DNA of 64,000 nt, from NCBI RefSeq assembly GCF_950023065.1, contig NC_088680.1:14682559-14746558 (forward strand). The letters run 5' to 3'. Shown here one piece after another: positions 34,271 to 45,019 of the stretch. How positions within the stretch are numbered: the stretch's first letter is position 1; each line of letters opens with the position of its first letter. This stretch comes from Planococcus citri. Lineage: Eukaryota > Arthropoda > Insecta > Hemiptera > Pseudococcidae. Below the pieces are notes generated by a model. That model saw only the letters and a program-made list of their open reading frames with translations. It did not search any database and was not told where the DNA came from. The position numbers and the translations under genes are program-made.

Positions 34271-35157
34271 CAGCATAGTTGTTAAAAGTGGCTTCATATT
34301 GGATTTGTAAAATTAGAAAAAATAAATCCAATTCAGAAATGCAGAAAAAACAAACAAATTACTTACTCGTAAATCAATTGAATCAAGATTGAATAAACCT
34401 GGATGGTTATGTCTTTGAATTTCGATGATTAGGTAAAAATATTGAGCATACGTTTCGAAACAGCACTAAGTGCATTTTCAAGGTTTCTGAGGTTGCAACG
34501 CCATCTAGTATAAAGTCGCGGCCCAAAATTGCAGATTTTTACGTTTCCAAACTGTACTAAGTACTATGAATTTCTTATCAATATTTTTTTGGACTTGGTG
34601 CCGTTTGAAAACGTATATGCTTCATATGTTTTTTTTTCACCAATCTGAAAAAAAATACAAAATTTAAAAAAGTGACCTCAAAGTTTGTAATTATGTATTT
34701 AACATCAACACCATTCATTACATGTACTCGGAAATCTCATGTTTTCTTAACAACTACAGATTTTGATTCTTCCTTGCCATGATTCATTCGGCCAATCTCA
34801 TATTCAAAAAATCGTTGAAAATCCCAAATAGTATTCAAATAATTTGACATTTTTATAAGGAACTCAACTACGTATTCAACACTTTGTGAAAAAGTTGCCA
34901 AAATGTGTAGGTCTAGGTACACAATAATTTGAAAAATAATTCGAATATTCACAATGACAATTCTTATTTCTCTTCCCTTTTCCATCCTGGAAAAGAAAAG
35001 AAAAGAGAACCAAAAAACTCCAATTCGAATTTGAATATTAATTTTTCGATTTTTGCTTTCAAATTTTTCAATTTTAGAAAAAATCTTATCAACGTTCAAC
35101 GATTTTCGATGTAGGTATATTTATTCCAGTGTAGCGTAAAATAAAACAGAGAAATAC
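34271..35157. other. AT-rich sequence without identified feature
   Basis: The open frame of 120 codons on the minus strand (34737-35099) is rich in Ile, Lys, Asn and Phe, as expected of random AT-rich DNA, and shows no family motif. Confidence 0.4.
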
Positions 35158-35276
35158 TTTTTTTTTTGGCTCACCATAGTAGTGTACCTTGTTTTATTTT
35201 CAATCGTTGGCTATGGATCATCGCCACTCTTCTTATTTACAACTTAACTGTAACAACATAGATATAACAATCTTCT

Positions 35277-35554
35277 TTATAACTTAAAACAAAAAGGTAA
35301 AACTTCTCTGTCTGGTAGTTTGGCAGCTTGACAACTTGGTTTCCTCTTCATCCACTCTGCTGCCGGCATCCTCTTCACTGGTATTTGGTATTTGACTTGT
35401 CCGGTGGTGTTGTCACATTCGGCGTTTCTGTAAGCTCTGCTTCCTCTTTGTCTGCTTCGCTGCTTGATGTCTTCTTCGGATTCGATGTTGTTGACTGCTA
35501 GCTTGGCTTCCTCTTTTTCCACTTTGCTGCTGGGTTCTTCTTCACTGGTTCAAT
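35277..35554 (-). pseudogene. Lys/Glu-rich tail of the R1-like LINE with an internal duplication
   Basis: The minus-strand frame below the knuckle is rich in Glu, Lys, Ser and Arg. A block of about 50 bp occurs twice, plus-strand landmarks CTTGGTTTCCTCTTCATCCA at 35335 and CTTGGCTTCCTCTTTTTCCA at 35502, both ending TTCTTCACTGGT-like. The spacing (167 bp) is not a multiple of three, so the copies are read in different frames. It probably belongs to the element's ORF end or 3' region. Confidence 0.5.
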
Positions 35555-35705
35555 GATTTGCAAGTCAGGGGTAGTATGCCTGGCCCACACACCTATAGAC
35601 ACTATGTGTCCTTGATAGACCAGATCTCACTACTAGCTAGCTCCTGTCTCATTCGGATGCTTGATCATGCAGTATCACTTTTGCTTTGCTGGTGGGTCTT
35701 CACGG

Positions 35706-35960
35706 TTAATGCTTTGCTGGCGAAGACCCGAGCAGTTTGGGCAGTTCAAAGGGCCATTTGTCCAACATCAGGGCATGCTTGAGCCAGTCTCTAGCTTCGT
35801 TGTGTCTAGGACACCTCCACACAATGTGAGGAGTATCTTCCACTTCTCCGGTGTTGCATCTCAAGCAGGAAGGGGAGTCCCTCTTCTTGGGCTTTTCAAA
35901 TAGATATTGGCCTATGTCCCTGTCCTTCATCAGCAACTGCGTCACGTACATATTGACCAC
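35706..35960 (-). pseudogene. R1-like LINE C-terminal Cys/His knuckle region
   Basis: The 84-codon frame contains CLRCNTGEVEDTPHIVWRC, a C-x2-C-x9-H-x4-C knuckle (Cys32, Cys35, His45, Cys50), preceded by a QLLMKDRDIGQYLF helix. The C-terminal knuckle with a preceding G-x-YL helix and following HNEAR is characteristic of R1-clade ORF2 ends. It lies in the same frame as the upstream YLG-containing fragment but is separated from it by stops, so the gene is dead. Confidence 0.75.
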
Positions 35961-36053
35961 TAGTCTGTTATGTTATGGAGTCTATCCCTGATGTTGGGAA
36001 TAACTCATGACGAAACTGCCTGTATGCAACGATGACTGTGTCATGAACACCTT

Positions 36054-36455
36054 TCATTGACTGGATTGTAGCGCATAGCAGTCTCCATTAACCAAGTCTC
36101 TGGTCCAACAGGCCGCTGGATATCTGACAATGGGAATGTACACCCCCTTGTAGATTAAAATCAACTGGGAAGACTTTAGTCCCCATTCATGAACCATAAG
36201 TCTTCTTAGCTTTTGGAACATGGCATCTGCTTTTTTGGTGACATGCTTGACGTGCATAGACACCATTCTTGTTGTTGAGATTACTCGGCCTAAGTACTTA
36301 TCTGATTTCACTCTGGAACTGAAGTCTGGTTTCTCCAAAGTACGCTGGAACCAGGGCTTGGTTGAAGCTGCCTTTCATTAGCATCATCTGGCATTTTTCA
36401 GGTGCGAACGTCAGTCTGACTCGTTTGGCCCATGAAATAGCAATAGCCTGAAAAT
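36054..36455 (-). pseudogene. R1-like LINE reverse transcriptase C-terminal segment, frameshifted
   Basis: Two overlapping minus-strand frames carry the conserved order found after the polymerase motifs in R1-clade proteins: A-AISWAKRVRLTFAPEKCQMMLMKG (one frame, to about 36330), then VKSDKYLGRVIS, HVKHVTKKADAMFQKLRRL, WGLKSSQLILIYKGVYIPI and RYPAACW (second frame). This is the region that pairs YLGV-type and YKGV-type motifs downstream of the FADD box. The polymerase core is missing. R1-like rather than Jockey-like is favoured by the YKG(V)...PI...YAA-W pattern, from memory of the family. Confidence 0.72.
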
Positions 36456-38395
36456 ATGAAGTCGAATAAAAATATTCCGAGCAATGCTCAATGTAATTGT
36501 TTTTCATTTAGTTTTTCTACCAATTTGAAAGAAATTAGTCACTTTGGTTGAATAAAAAATTCTGAAAAAAATAGGTTTATTGTTTTCTCCAAATCTGGGA
36601 AACCCTCTTGCCAGGTCCCCCTGACCCCGCTTGTTTATTAATAAAGTTGAGTAATCGTCACAAAAACGCCTCATTATAATTTGATAATTTTGACTAATTT
36701 TTCGTCATTTCTTACAATAGCCATTTTTCAATCGATATTTTAGACATTTTTTAGAACACGACGATTTGCTAAAATTTTGATCGTTATCCGATATGTTTTC
36801 ATAGTAGATACATAATATATATTATTTTTATAAATTTTTGAGTAATTTTTGCGTAATTTAGCTCAATCTTTTGCAATTTATTTGCTATCTAATTATTTTT
36901 GGTACCTAACTGATATGTGTCAGTTTTTCCAATTGCTGTGATACTTTATACTTACAATTTCGACAAAATATTATCCAATTTTTGTAAAATTTGAATAATT
37001 TTTTGTGATTTTGTAATGATTACATAGTGCATGATATGGTTTTAAATTTTTTATGTAATTTTTTCCAGATTCTAAAATTTTTAATCTGTTTTTTGCTATA
37101 TTTTGCGCATATTTCACTGACCTAATAATTAAATTCATCAAGATAGATTTCGACTGATGAAAATTTTTCTTACCCACTCGACTGTTATTGTGTCTCAAGT
37201 GTCGTAATATCAATTTCGATTTATGGTGCTTTCTCGACATTTTCCCTACTTTTAAAGTCGAGTCATTCCAAGTCAATTCGATCAAAAAGTGGAATGAGGG
37301 GGGGGTCAGCGATTTTTTTTTAAATTTTTCCCGTAGAAAGATCTTTTGAAGGAATGACCAATGGCGCAAATCGCAGCCCTGTAGCCCTTTTTAAGGGCTG
37401 CTAGGGGGTGTCAAAGTTTTCAGTGAACTTGAAATATCATCCATTTCAGCAGCGGATTACTCGATAACCGCGATGCCTACCAAAATGAAACTTTTTCCAA
37501 TAGTTGGGCGTTTTGAAAGGCTTTGTGGTGATATCATCAAAATCAGTGTTGTCACTTTTTTCGCACGAAAAATTAGCTCGAAAAGTTTCAAAACGTAGTT
37601 TTCATATCGTTTCGACTCTCAAAAATTCTGGAAAAAATATATTATGGACAACTTTTCATGCTGGAACAACATATAAGAAAATTGGGATGTCATTATTTTG
37701 TAAAGTCGATTTAAAAAAATTGAATGTATGCGAAAAAAATGCGATTTTTTTATTTAAAACATGAAAAAAGTTTTGATTGCTGAAATTGATCCATTTTGAC
37801 CTCTATTTTTATGTATCCGTTGAAAAAGTTGAAAAAACCCTTTCGCTCGATGAAATAAACTCATCACAAAAAAATCAAAATTCGAAAAAATTCAATTTTT
37901 AATTCCATACATCAAAAAAAGTTTAAATTTATTCAGTTGTCTTATTTTGACCTCTTTCTGACGTAAGTATTTCATGAATAAGTTGATAAAAATTACACTC
38001 ATAGAAGAAAATTGAAATTCGTTTTTTCATTAATAAGCTCCTAATAATTGAATTCATTACTTTAATTATAGATTTCGACTGATGAAAATTTTTCTTACCC
38101 ACTCAACTGTTTTTGTGTCACAGTTTAGATCAGCGGTCGAGCCTTTGCATTTGCGACATTTTCCCTACTTTTATAGTCGGAATTGCTCGGAACTCCCCAA
38201 ACCACTTTTCTCAGCGACGACATTTACGATGCAATATTTTACAAATACAATCTTCACCCCTCGACTATGCTCGTCCTTTCATCGATCATCATTCCGAAAC
38301 AATCCCACACCGCAAAACCCAAAGCACCCATAGATACGAGATTATCATCACGCGCTGGCCAGCAGGGTGAAGTAAAAACTCGTCAATAAGACGAT
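36456..38395. repeat. AT-rich region with dispersed local repeat copies 2 and 3
   Basis: Copy 2 (about 36700-37260) and copy 3 (about 38025-38262) share the block GACTGATGAAAATTTTTCTT and CCCACTC(G/A)ACTGTT with the copy near 34000. A small hairpin AGCCCTTTTTAAGGGCT occurs near 37383. The open frames at 38082-38389 overlap in three frames and track the repeat, so they are not accepted as coding. Confidence 0.55.
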
Positions 38396-38424
38396 AAAAT
38401 TCGCGAAAAAGCGTAAAAACATAG

Positions 38425-38432
38425 TATAAAAA
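38425..38432 (+). promoter_or_regulatory. TATA-box-like element upstream of a possible first exon
   Basis: TATAAAAA sits about 87 bp before the ATG at 38512, with a C/T-rich presumed leader (CTCTTCACCTCTCGTG) starting about 30 bp downstream, as expected for a transcription start near 38455. The surrounding sequence is less AT-rich and CG-bearing. Confidence 0.35.
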
Positions 38433-38511
38433 TACATCGCTGAACTTTGCCTGTCATCTCTTCACCTCTCGTGTCGATTTATCGCTCCTTTCTCTTCACA
38501 TTCCTTCTCTC

Positions 38512-38664
38512 ATGGAACATTTTCTATATACTCCGGGTTCATCGCCATTATCATTATCATCATCATCATCATCATCTGGTCACTTTAAACGAGTCTTAAA
38601 AACAATGAAGAAACGTTCACCATACGTCGATGACCGACCTTTATATGAATTTGTATTTGTAGTA
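38512..38664 (+). CDS. Possible first coding exon (51 codons), unknown protein
   Basis: I do not recognise the protein. The frame begins with an ATG preceded by a pyrimidine-rich leader and a TATA-like box, encodes MEHFLYTPGSSPLSL, a run of Ser from an imperfect TCA/TCATCA repeat, then a basic GHFKRVLKTMKKRSPYVDD segment. It reaches a strong splice-donor match GTGAGT at 38665 in phase 0. Past that point the frame continues 33 codons to a stop, so an unspliced small protein is also possible. Amino acid composition is less biased than random frames in this window. Alternatively the whole match is chance. Confidence 0.25.
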
Positions 38665-38670
38665 GTGAGT

Positions 38671-39924
38671 GTATTTCGTGCAAAACATCCATCGTATCGT
38701 TTTGTATGTAGAAGAAAAGGGACGGATTTGAGGAAGCTCTGCTGTATTCTTCGCCCAGCTTAGTACGTTGGATATGTCGTGAAGGCAGAAACATTTTCCA
38801 ACTAGCAATCCCAGCGGGAATAGACGCGCTCTATTAAATTTACGACGACTGAAACGACTGCAAAGAAATTTTGCGAGATGTTTTTGGTATGTATTGCTCT
38901 TCGGTGTTGGTTCGTGTAGTATATTTTCTCGCTTGGAATATGCGTTTAAAAGTCGTCTCGTCTGTCTCCGAGTCTCTCATCTTATATTGGCCATGAAGTA
39001 AGAGAGAGTAGAGTATGTGTGTCGAGTGTGTCGACATTTATTGAAATAAACTTGGCACGTACTAGGAACTTACTCGAGCCTCGAAACGATTTGACAGATT
39101 TCAAAGCTCAGCTGATGGCGAATGTCGAGAAGAACAAGACAGCCGAGAATACGAATTTCAATTAGTAATGTATTCGTATAGTGCCACAGCGTATAAATTG
39201 TCCCTCGTAGCCTGCCTTTTTTTTCTTCGATAATGGTGATTTGAAAATTTATGCAAATGAACGTGAGCTCGATGCTCGAATTTCATAGACCTTTGTGAAA
39301 TTAGCTATACAGTTTGAGGAACTTTTTCTCATCATGAAACACGTGTATGTGAATTGTGAAGACGAGGAAATGAAGTTATGTTTTTATTTGAAAAAGCTCA
39401 TCGTCAAAATTGACGAAGTGGAATTCGTCCACTCGGAAATATACAGCTCGTTTTATTAAGTATATTACACGTGAAAACAACATTTCCATTTTCCATTTCG
39501 ATTCCAAGTATGTTGTTATGTAAGTTGTAGTATGCAAACGTTGGTTAAAAAACAATGAACACGCGAGATCTCGTTTCATTGTGACATCTCCCTTTATTGC
39601 TTCCTGTAATTTTTACTGGTATCATCGTTGCGAAAATATGACTGTAATGTGTGTACAGGGGGAAAAAACTCCCTTGTGAGATCGTGGACTGCATTTTTGC
39701 ACGATTTTATGTGAAATATAGGTAGTCAGATACATATGAGTTCAGGTGACGACGTAATATTCGCTGAAGTTGGTTCGAAAGTTTCCAAAAATTATGGATG
39801 GAAAAAAGTAGGGCCAGAGTTGGCAGATTTGTAGCTCATTTGGAAATTTGAATTTTGACTTAGACATCAGTCTATATTAGAGGGGGTTGCGAACAAAAAA
39901 AAATTATGTTGGAAGATTTTGAAT
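38671..39924. other. Low-repeat, CpG-bearing region
   Basis: No repeat copies were recognised between about 38800 and 39700 and CG dinucleotides are more frequent than elsewhere. This would fit a first intron or a regulatory region if the exon at 38512 is real. No coding frame stands out. Confidence 0.3.
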
Positions 39925-40215
39925 AGATTTAATGGAGACCTTCACTTTGAGTTGAAAGTCACTCGAGAAAAAATTTCAGTTTTGGATGCTCCTGGAGAAG
40001 AAATGTAGGCTCTTGAAAAGTGGTTGACGAAGAATCTCAAATGCTATCTCTTGGAACATGAACCAATTTTCTTCGATTTTTTCAAAAATGTCCACACCTT
40101 TAGGACTCAAATCTCCCCTCCAGGAACACCTCAGGAGCAAACATTTTTTCTGAATAACATTCAACTCTAAATAAAGGTTTCCACTGAATTTGGTCAAAAT
40201 CCTCAAATAATAAGA
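39925..40215. repeat. Foldback repeat (GATGCTCCTGGA family), copy 1
   Basis: The left arm (about 39930-40020: GAGTTGAAAGT, GAAAAAATTTCAG, GGATGCTCCTGGAG) is the inverted copy of the right arm (about 40090-40210: CCTTTAGGACTCAAAT, CCTCCAGGAACACCTC, TTTGGTCAAAATCCTC). A single-arm copy lies at 52487-52730. No terminal duplication was resolved. Confidence 0.6.
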
Positions 40216-42107
40216 GTTTAGAAAACATGGTGTGAATTTGAGCTCTTTCTAAAAAAAAAAAATCTATATATATTCGGAAATTGCAAAACCCTTGAAAAGT
40301 ATCAGACACTTCTTAAGTTTAGTTCAAACTTTAATTTTCTAATTTTTTTATGCGTGTGATACGCGTTTGGTAAGGCAAAATTTCACACCAAAAGTTAAAC
40401 TCAAAAAATGACGAAAATAATTCCTTATCTAGGCTATGACACGAAATTCGGATTTGATTGTTGGAAATTCTTCTTCTACATCGACGACTCGACGTCAATG
40501 TAATAGATTTGATGCAGTTTGAATGCTGGATATGTAAGATTTTTGAGACAATGTAATACCTCCTCTTCTTCCTAAAACAGTTCCCAAGTTTCAAATTCCT
40601 TGAGTACGTAGGTACCAAGAATTTAAATCAAATAAAGTGACAAAAATAATGCCATACTTTAGTTCAAATGAACAATTTTCCAATTAGTATGGTGTCAACA
40701 CAGGTTTATTGGAGATGATGCATGGATGAAATTGTTCAATGGAGAAAAAAATCGGTTTATTTGAAAATGAATTGAATTTTTCTAAACACCAGTTTTGCTC
40801 AAATAAAATTTATTCCACTTCTAAAACTTTTTGTTGTTATTAAAAATGTAATAAATCATGATTTTTGCGTTTCAAGTGCAGAAGTTGCTTCAAATGAAAG
40901 TTTTATAATTACTAAAACATATTTCTCATCAACTTTACAGCACTTTTCACCTGTCAAGATTTCTTTTACAAAAAGCTGAAGTCGGATTTGTGTTCAGCAG
41001 GTCACAATACCCCAATTAGATACCAAACTTTTTACAATTACGAGTAGGTAGGCTTATTCGATTATTGAGTCAAACTTTTTCTATCACATAGCACACTTAC
41101 TTACTAAAATGAGTGACAAAATATTAATTTTGAAAAATGTGACTATTTCTTGGGATATTTTAACATCGTGAACGCGAACCAAGCATTATTTTTTTGTGAA
41201 AGGAATTTTTAATAATGGAAAAGCGCTATAAAGTTGATGAAAAATTATAATTTTCTCAATCTCTATTCTTCAAGTGTTAGGTACTTAAGTAGATTGGTCA
41301 CATGGTCAAGGATGTTTAGAAACTTACGTCGTGCATTGTACACTGTACACTTACAGGTTGCACGATTCAAAAGTGTCGGATAATTTTTTTTTCACAAATG
41401 ATGCCCATTTGAGAAGCCCTGGTTGAGTATTCAGTGAAGCTGGGGGACTCAACATTTTCTTAGGTACCTATAGTGAAGCTGGGGGACTCAACATTTTCTT
41501 AGGTACCTATAGTCTTCCACTTGAAGTCAAATTTTCCAACAATTTTCATCAAAATCCGAAATATGTTTTTTTTCACTCCACCGCACTAATGGCCATAGCT
41601 AGCTATAGGATTAATTTATTTAAATATAAATGTAAGTAAGTGAGTAGAACATTGGTCACTCATAAAATTGAGTAGAAAGCAATAACCTTCTAGCAATAAC
41701 CTTCTTGCAATCGGCTACCACCGGATTTCACCATTTTTTAGCTTTATATTTTTCTGGTAATATTAATTTTAAAGGTGTGACTGTACTTCTGCTATTTCCT
41801 TGGAGCGTATTTCAATCCTTTACAAACTTTTTAAAAAATAAATAAAAAAATTTGGTATAAAAAACAACGCAATAAAATTAAAACCTAATAATAATCAATG
41901 TTGATGATATAGGGTACCCTACCTACTAATCACGAAGGTACCGCTTGACGCTTCAATGGTCGGTGGTTTTGCATCTTTTTTTGGTAGATAGCTTATATAT
42001 AAGATGCAATTCGTATCTGATTCCGACTCATTGCCTGTAGAGGTTTTGGTGGCGTTGGTAGAGGCATTGTCTTTTGGTCGTCGACTGAAAAATTTCAATT
42101 CATGAAT
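40216..42107. other. AT-rich sequence without identified gene
   Basis: Apart from a perfect 39-bp tandem duplication near 41433, nothing was recognised. Confidence 0.4.
41433..41510. repeat. Perfect 39-bp tandem duplication
   Basis: The unit starting AGTGAAGCTGGGGGACTCAA occurs at 41433 and again at 41472, identical over 39 bp, with three further matching bases after the second copy. It is either a very recent slippage event or an assembly artefact. Confidence 0.85.
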
Positions 42108-43917
42108 GATGATGCCATCTAATAGTTTAGTTGAATGTTCTAATTTATGAGAAATTTATTCGACTTCATTTCAGTAAAAGTACTTGCTGTAGTAGGTGTA
42201 GGTATACATTCTACTTTATATGTAAATTATAAAAAACACTGAGAAATGGGAAATCAGTGAACTTGGCAACTAAGGCAATCATCAACCAATATTGTGAAAG
42301 TGAATGCAAAAACTATCTTACAATTAGCAAAGTGGTGTCCCATGTAGTTACATATAATTTTGGCCTTGAAGTAATGATTTTTAGAGGGTTTCTTCGAAGT
42401 TTGAAGCTTTTGTATATGTATCTAGTTTTTTCTTCAATTTCAAACACAGTTAAATCCTGCTATAGAAAAGATTATCTCTTTTTCGAGGTTCAATAGTTAA
42501 AGCAGTTTGGCCTCAAGTCAAAAAAATCTTGAGAAATGCAGATTAGCCCTATTTTAAAAACAATGTTGAATTATTCAGGTGCAATTTACCCCATAACACT
42601 GTTTCCTTCATGGGCTTAACAAACTCTGGTGCATCTTAAATCTTATCTGATGTTGTAATAAGAGTCGCCAGGTAAATTAGAGTTCAGCTCCATAAATCAG
42701 TTGTACAGATGACATGTTCTGATATTCATGTACTGCCGAATGAATACCAAGCATGATTAGGTAGGTCAATGGTGGCATTTTGAATATAAAAGATTACTTA
42801 CTTAACTTACTAAATTATGGCCTGTAACCAAATCACTTTTGGAAATAAGTCGCTATAGGTACTGAAATGAGGTTCTCTTCCCAGAGCTTTGTGGTTTCTG
42901 GCTCTTCTTATAGAATTTTTCAGCTTCCAAAGTTCAATTTGTGAAGCAGCTTATGACACTGCACTTTCACTTTTACAAGGTCGTGGAAATGGAATTGAAT
43001 TCTGTACTACTTTTGCTCAATGAAGAAGATTTTTTTCTTTAAGGTGAAAAATGTGAAAGAGCAAATTCAAAAGGTGTCTTTTCATAAGACTAAACATAAT
43101 TTGGGAGGGGAAAACTTAAATTTCATAATAAAATATGAAGCTTGAGCTACCTCTCAGTGGTAATCTTCAGCTGTTTTCATATCATTCAAACTCTCGAAGA
43201 ATGAAGTTTTCATTGAGAGTCTATACTTAGTTTTACTGTGCCAGTACCTTGTGTTCTGTTCATTGGGATAGGACGTAACTTTAACGAGAAGTTCTTACTG
43301 GATTATTGTGCAATTTATCAATAATAAAATGTATGCTACCGGTTTTAGTGGTTAAAAATGCGGTTTCCTCATCTGTCAAGATTTATATTTGCATTTCGGT
43401 GATTGGTTCAAACTCTGAAGCCACAGAAAGTACCTAACGAATACAAATTGATCTAATTAAATGAAAGGTTATGAGCGCAAGTTTACTTACTTCTTGAATC
43501 TGAGCTGATTACTTAGATATTCATTGTAAGTCAATATACTCTTACACGTAACTACCTATTTTCAAATTATGGCAATGAACCCACATCTTTTGTGGAACTC
43601 TACTGTAATAGCTTTTTCATCATTGTCAACAAATAGCTAATCAGCGAGTAGAATCTTCAAGGATGGCCAATTATCGAGTAGTATTTTTATAATACTAAAC
43701 AATAATATTTTGGCGCCAAATTCAAAAAAGTAACCTGCAGTTGTTTTGGTAAATGATGATTTGAAATTTTGAGTCAAGATTCACGAAAATTTGCCAAACA
43801 ATTTCCTTAAAAATCAGACATAGTTCTATCAACAAGATTTTAGATTTAATAAGTGGAATTGAAAAATGAAAAAAAATTCTAAATTGATGCTAAATGTCTT
43901 AGAGGTGAGATTGTGTT
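42108..43917. repeat. Tandem segmental duplication, unit 1 (about 1.81 kb, uninterrupted)
   Basis: The unit begins GATGATGCCATC (42108) and ends before GATGATACCATC (43918). Landmarks in order: AGTTGAATGTTCTAATTT, GGAAATCAGTGAACTTGG, TGATATTCATGTACTGCC (42720), GAATACCAAGCATGATTAGG, TTGTGTTCTGTTCATTGGGA, TTGGCGCCAAATTC (43709). All recur in unit 2 with a few percent to moderate divergence. Frames aligned with those of unit 2 are broken here, so no gene is claimed. This unit preserves the empty sites of both transposons found in unit 2. Confidence 0.85.
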
Positions 43918-45019
43918 GATGATACCATCAAAAGTTGTTTAGTTGAATGTTCTAATTTACAAGAAATTTATTCGACTTCATTTTAATAAAAGTACTCGTA
44001 CCCTAGTATAGGTACCATTCTACTTTATTAATTATAAAAAAGATCAAGAAATGGGAAATCAGTTTCAAGTTGATATTCAAAAGCAAACTTAGCAACTAAG
44101 GCAATCATCAACCAATATGGTGAAAGTGAATGCAAAAACTATCTTGAAATCAGTAAAGTGATGTCCCATGTACCATCTTGAGCATGTGCTTAGCATCTTT
44201 TTGAGTGTTTCTTCAAATTTTGAAGCTTTTGTGTATCTAGTTTTTTCTTCAATTTCAAACAGAGTTAAATCCTGTGATAGAAAAAGATCATCTCTTTGTT
44301 GATGTTCAAGTTGAAGCCATTTTTGCCTCAAGTCAAAAAAATTTTGAAAAATACAGATTAGCCCTTTTTTGGAAACAATGCTGAATTATCCAGGTGCAAT
44401 TTACCCTGTTACAGTTTTTCCTTCATGGGTTTGACAAACTCTGGTGCATCTCGAACCTCATCTGATGTTGTAAAAAGAATTGTCAGGTGAATAGAGTTCA
44501 GCTCCATACATCAGCTTTGCAGATGACATGTTCTGATCTTCATGTCGCACCTCGGGAGTTATAAGGTCACATCTCAAAAAAAATCGATTTTGATGTTTTT
44601 GCATTTTTGGGGTTTGCATGACCCCCTGCAACCAAAAATAACACTTTGAGTCGGGTATGCTGCTTAGATCATGTAAAAAATGCAAAGGGCCTAACTCAAA
44701 ATTTCTACAACATCCCTTGCAGAAATTCTGTGACAATGACCGACAGTAATTTACAATTTTATAACAGTTACTGTTAAGAACTGTTAGTAATTAACAGTTT
44801 TTGTTAAAAACTGTAAGTAATTAACAGTTTTTCATCGATTGCTGACAGTTATACTCAGTAACAGTTAGTTTCTTGATGATTTCCAAATGTTACCAACAGT
44901 TATTGCCAGAGACATGTCGGCTACTTGATAGTTACTTACAGTTACCGTTAGTGTCATGACAGTGCCTAAAAATGTTAGCATAAGAAAATTGGCATTGATT
45001 GGGAAACGCTTGCATACAG

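Larger units (their letters stand above)
35158..36455 (-). mobile_element. Decayed R1-like LINE (5' truncated, minus strand)
   Basis: On the minus strand the region reads, from high to low coordinates, as the end of a non-LTR reverse transcriptase ORF followed by a Cys/His knuckle and a Lys/Glu-rich tail. A T run at 35159-35169 could be the complement of the poly-A tail. The frame is broken by a shift near 36330 and by stops between 36054 and 35960 and below 35706. Homology starts abruptly near 36455, suggesting 5' truncation. No convincing target duplication was found. CG content exceeds the flanks. Confidence 0.75.

Noticed and set aside
34737..35099. 120-codon minus-strand frame
   Set aside because: Composition is that of random AT-rich DNA and no domain is visible.
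38082..38389. Three overlapping plus frames near 38100-38390
   Set aside because: They follow a dispersed repeat that also occurs inverted near 34200, and none is favoured over the others.
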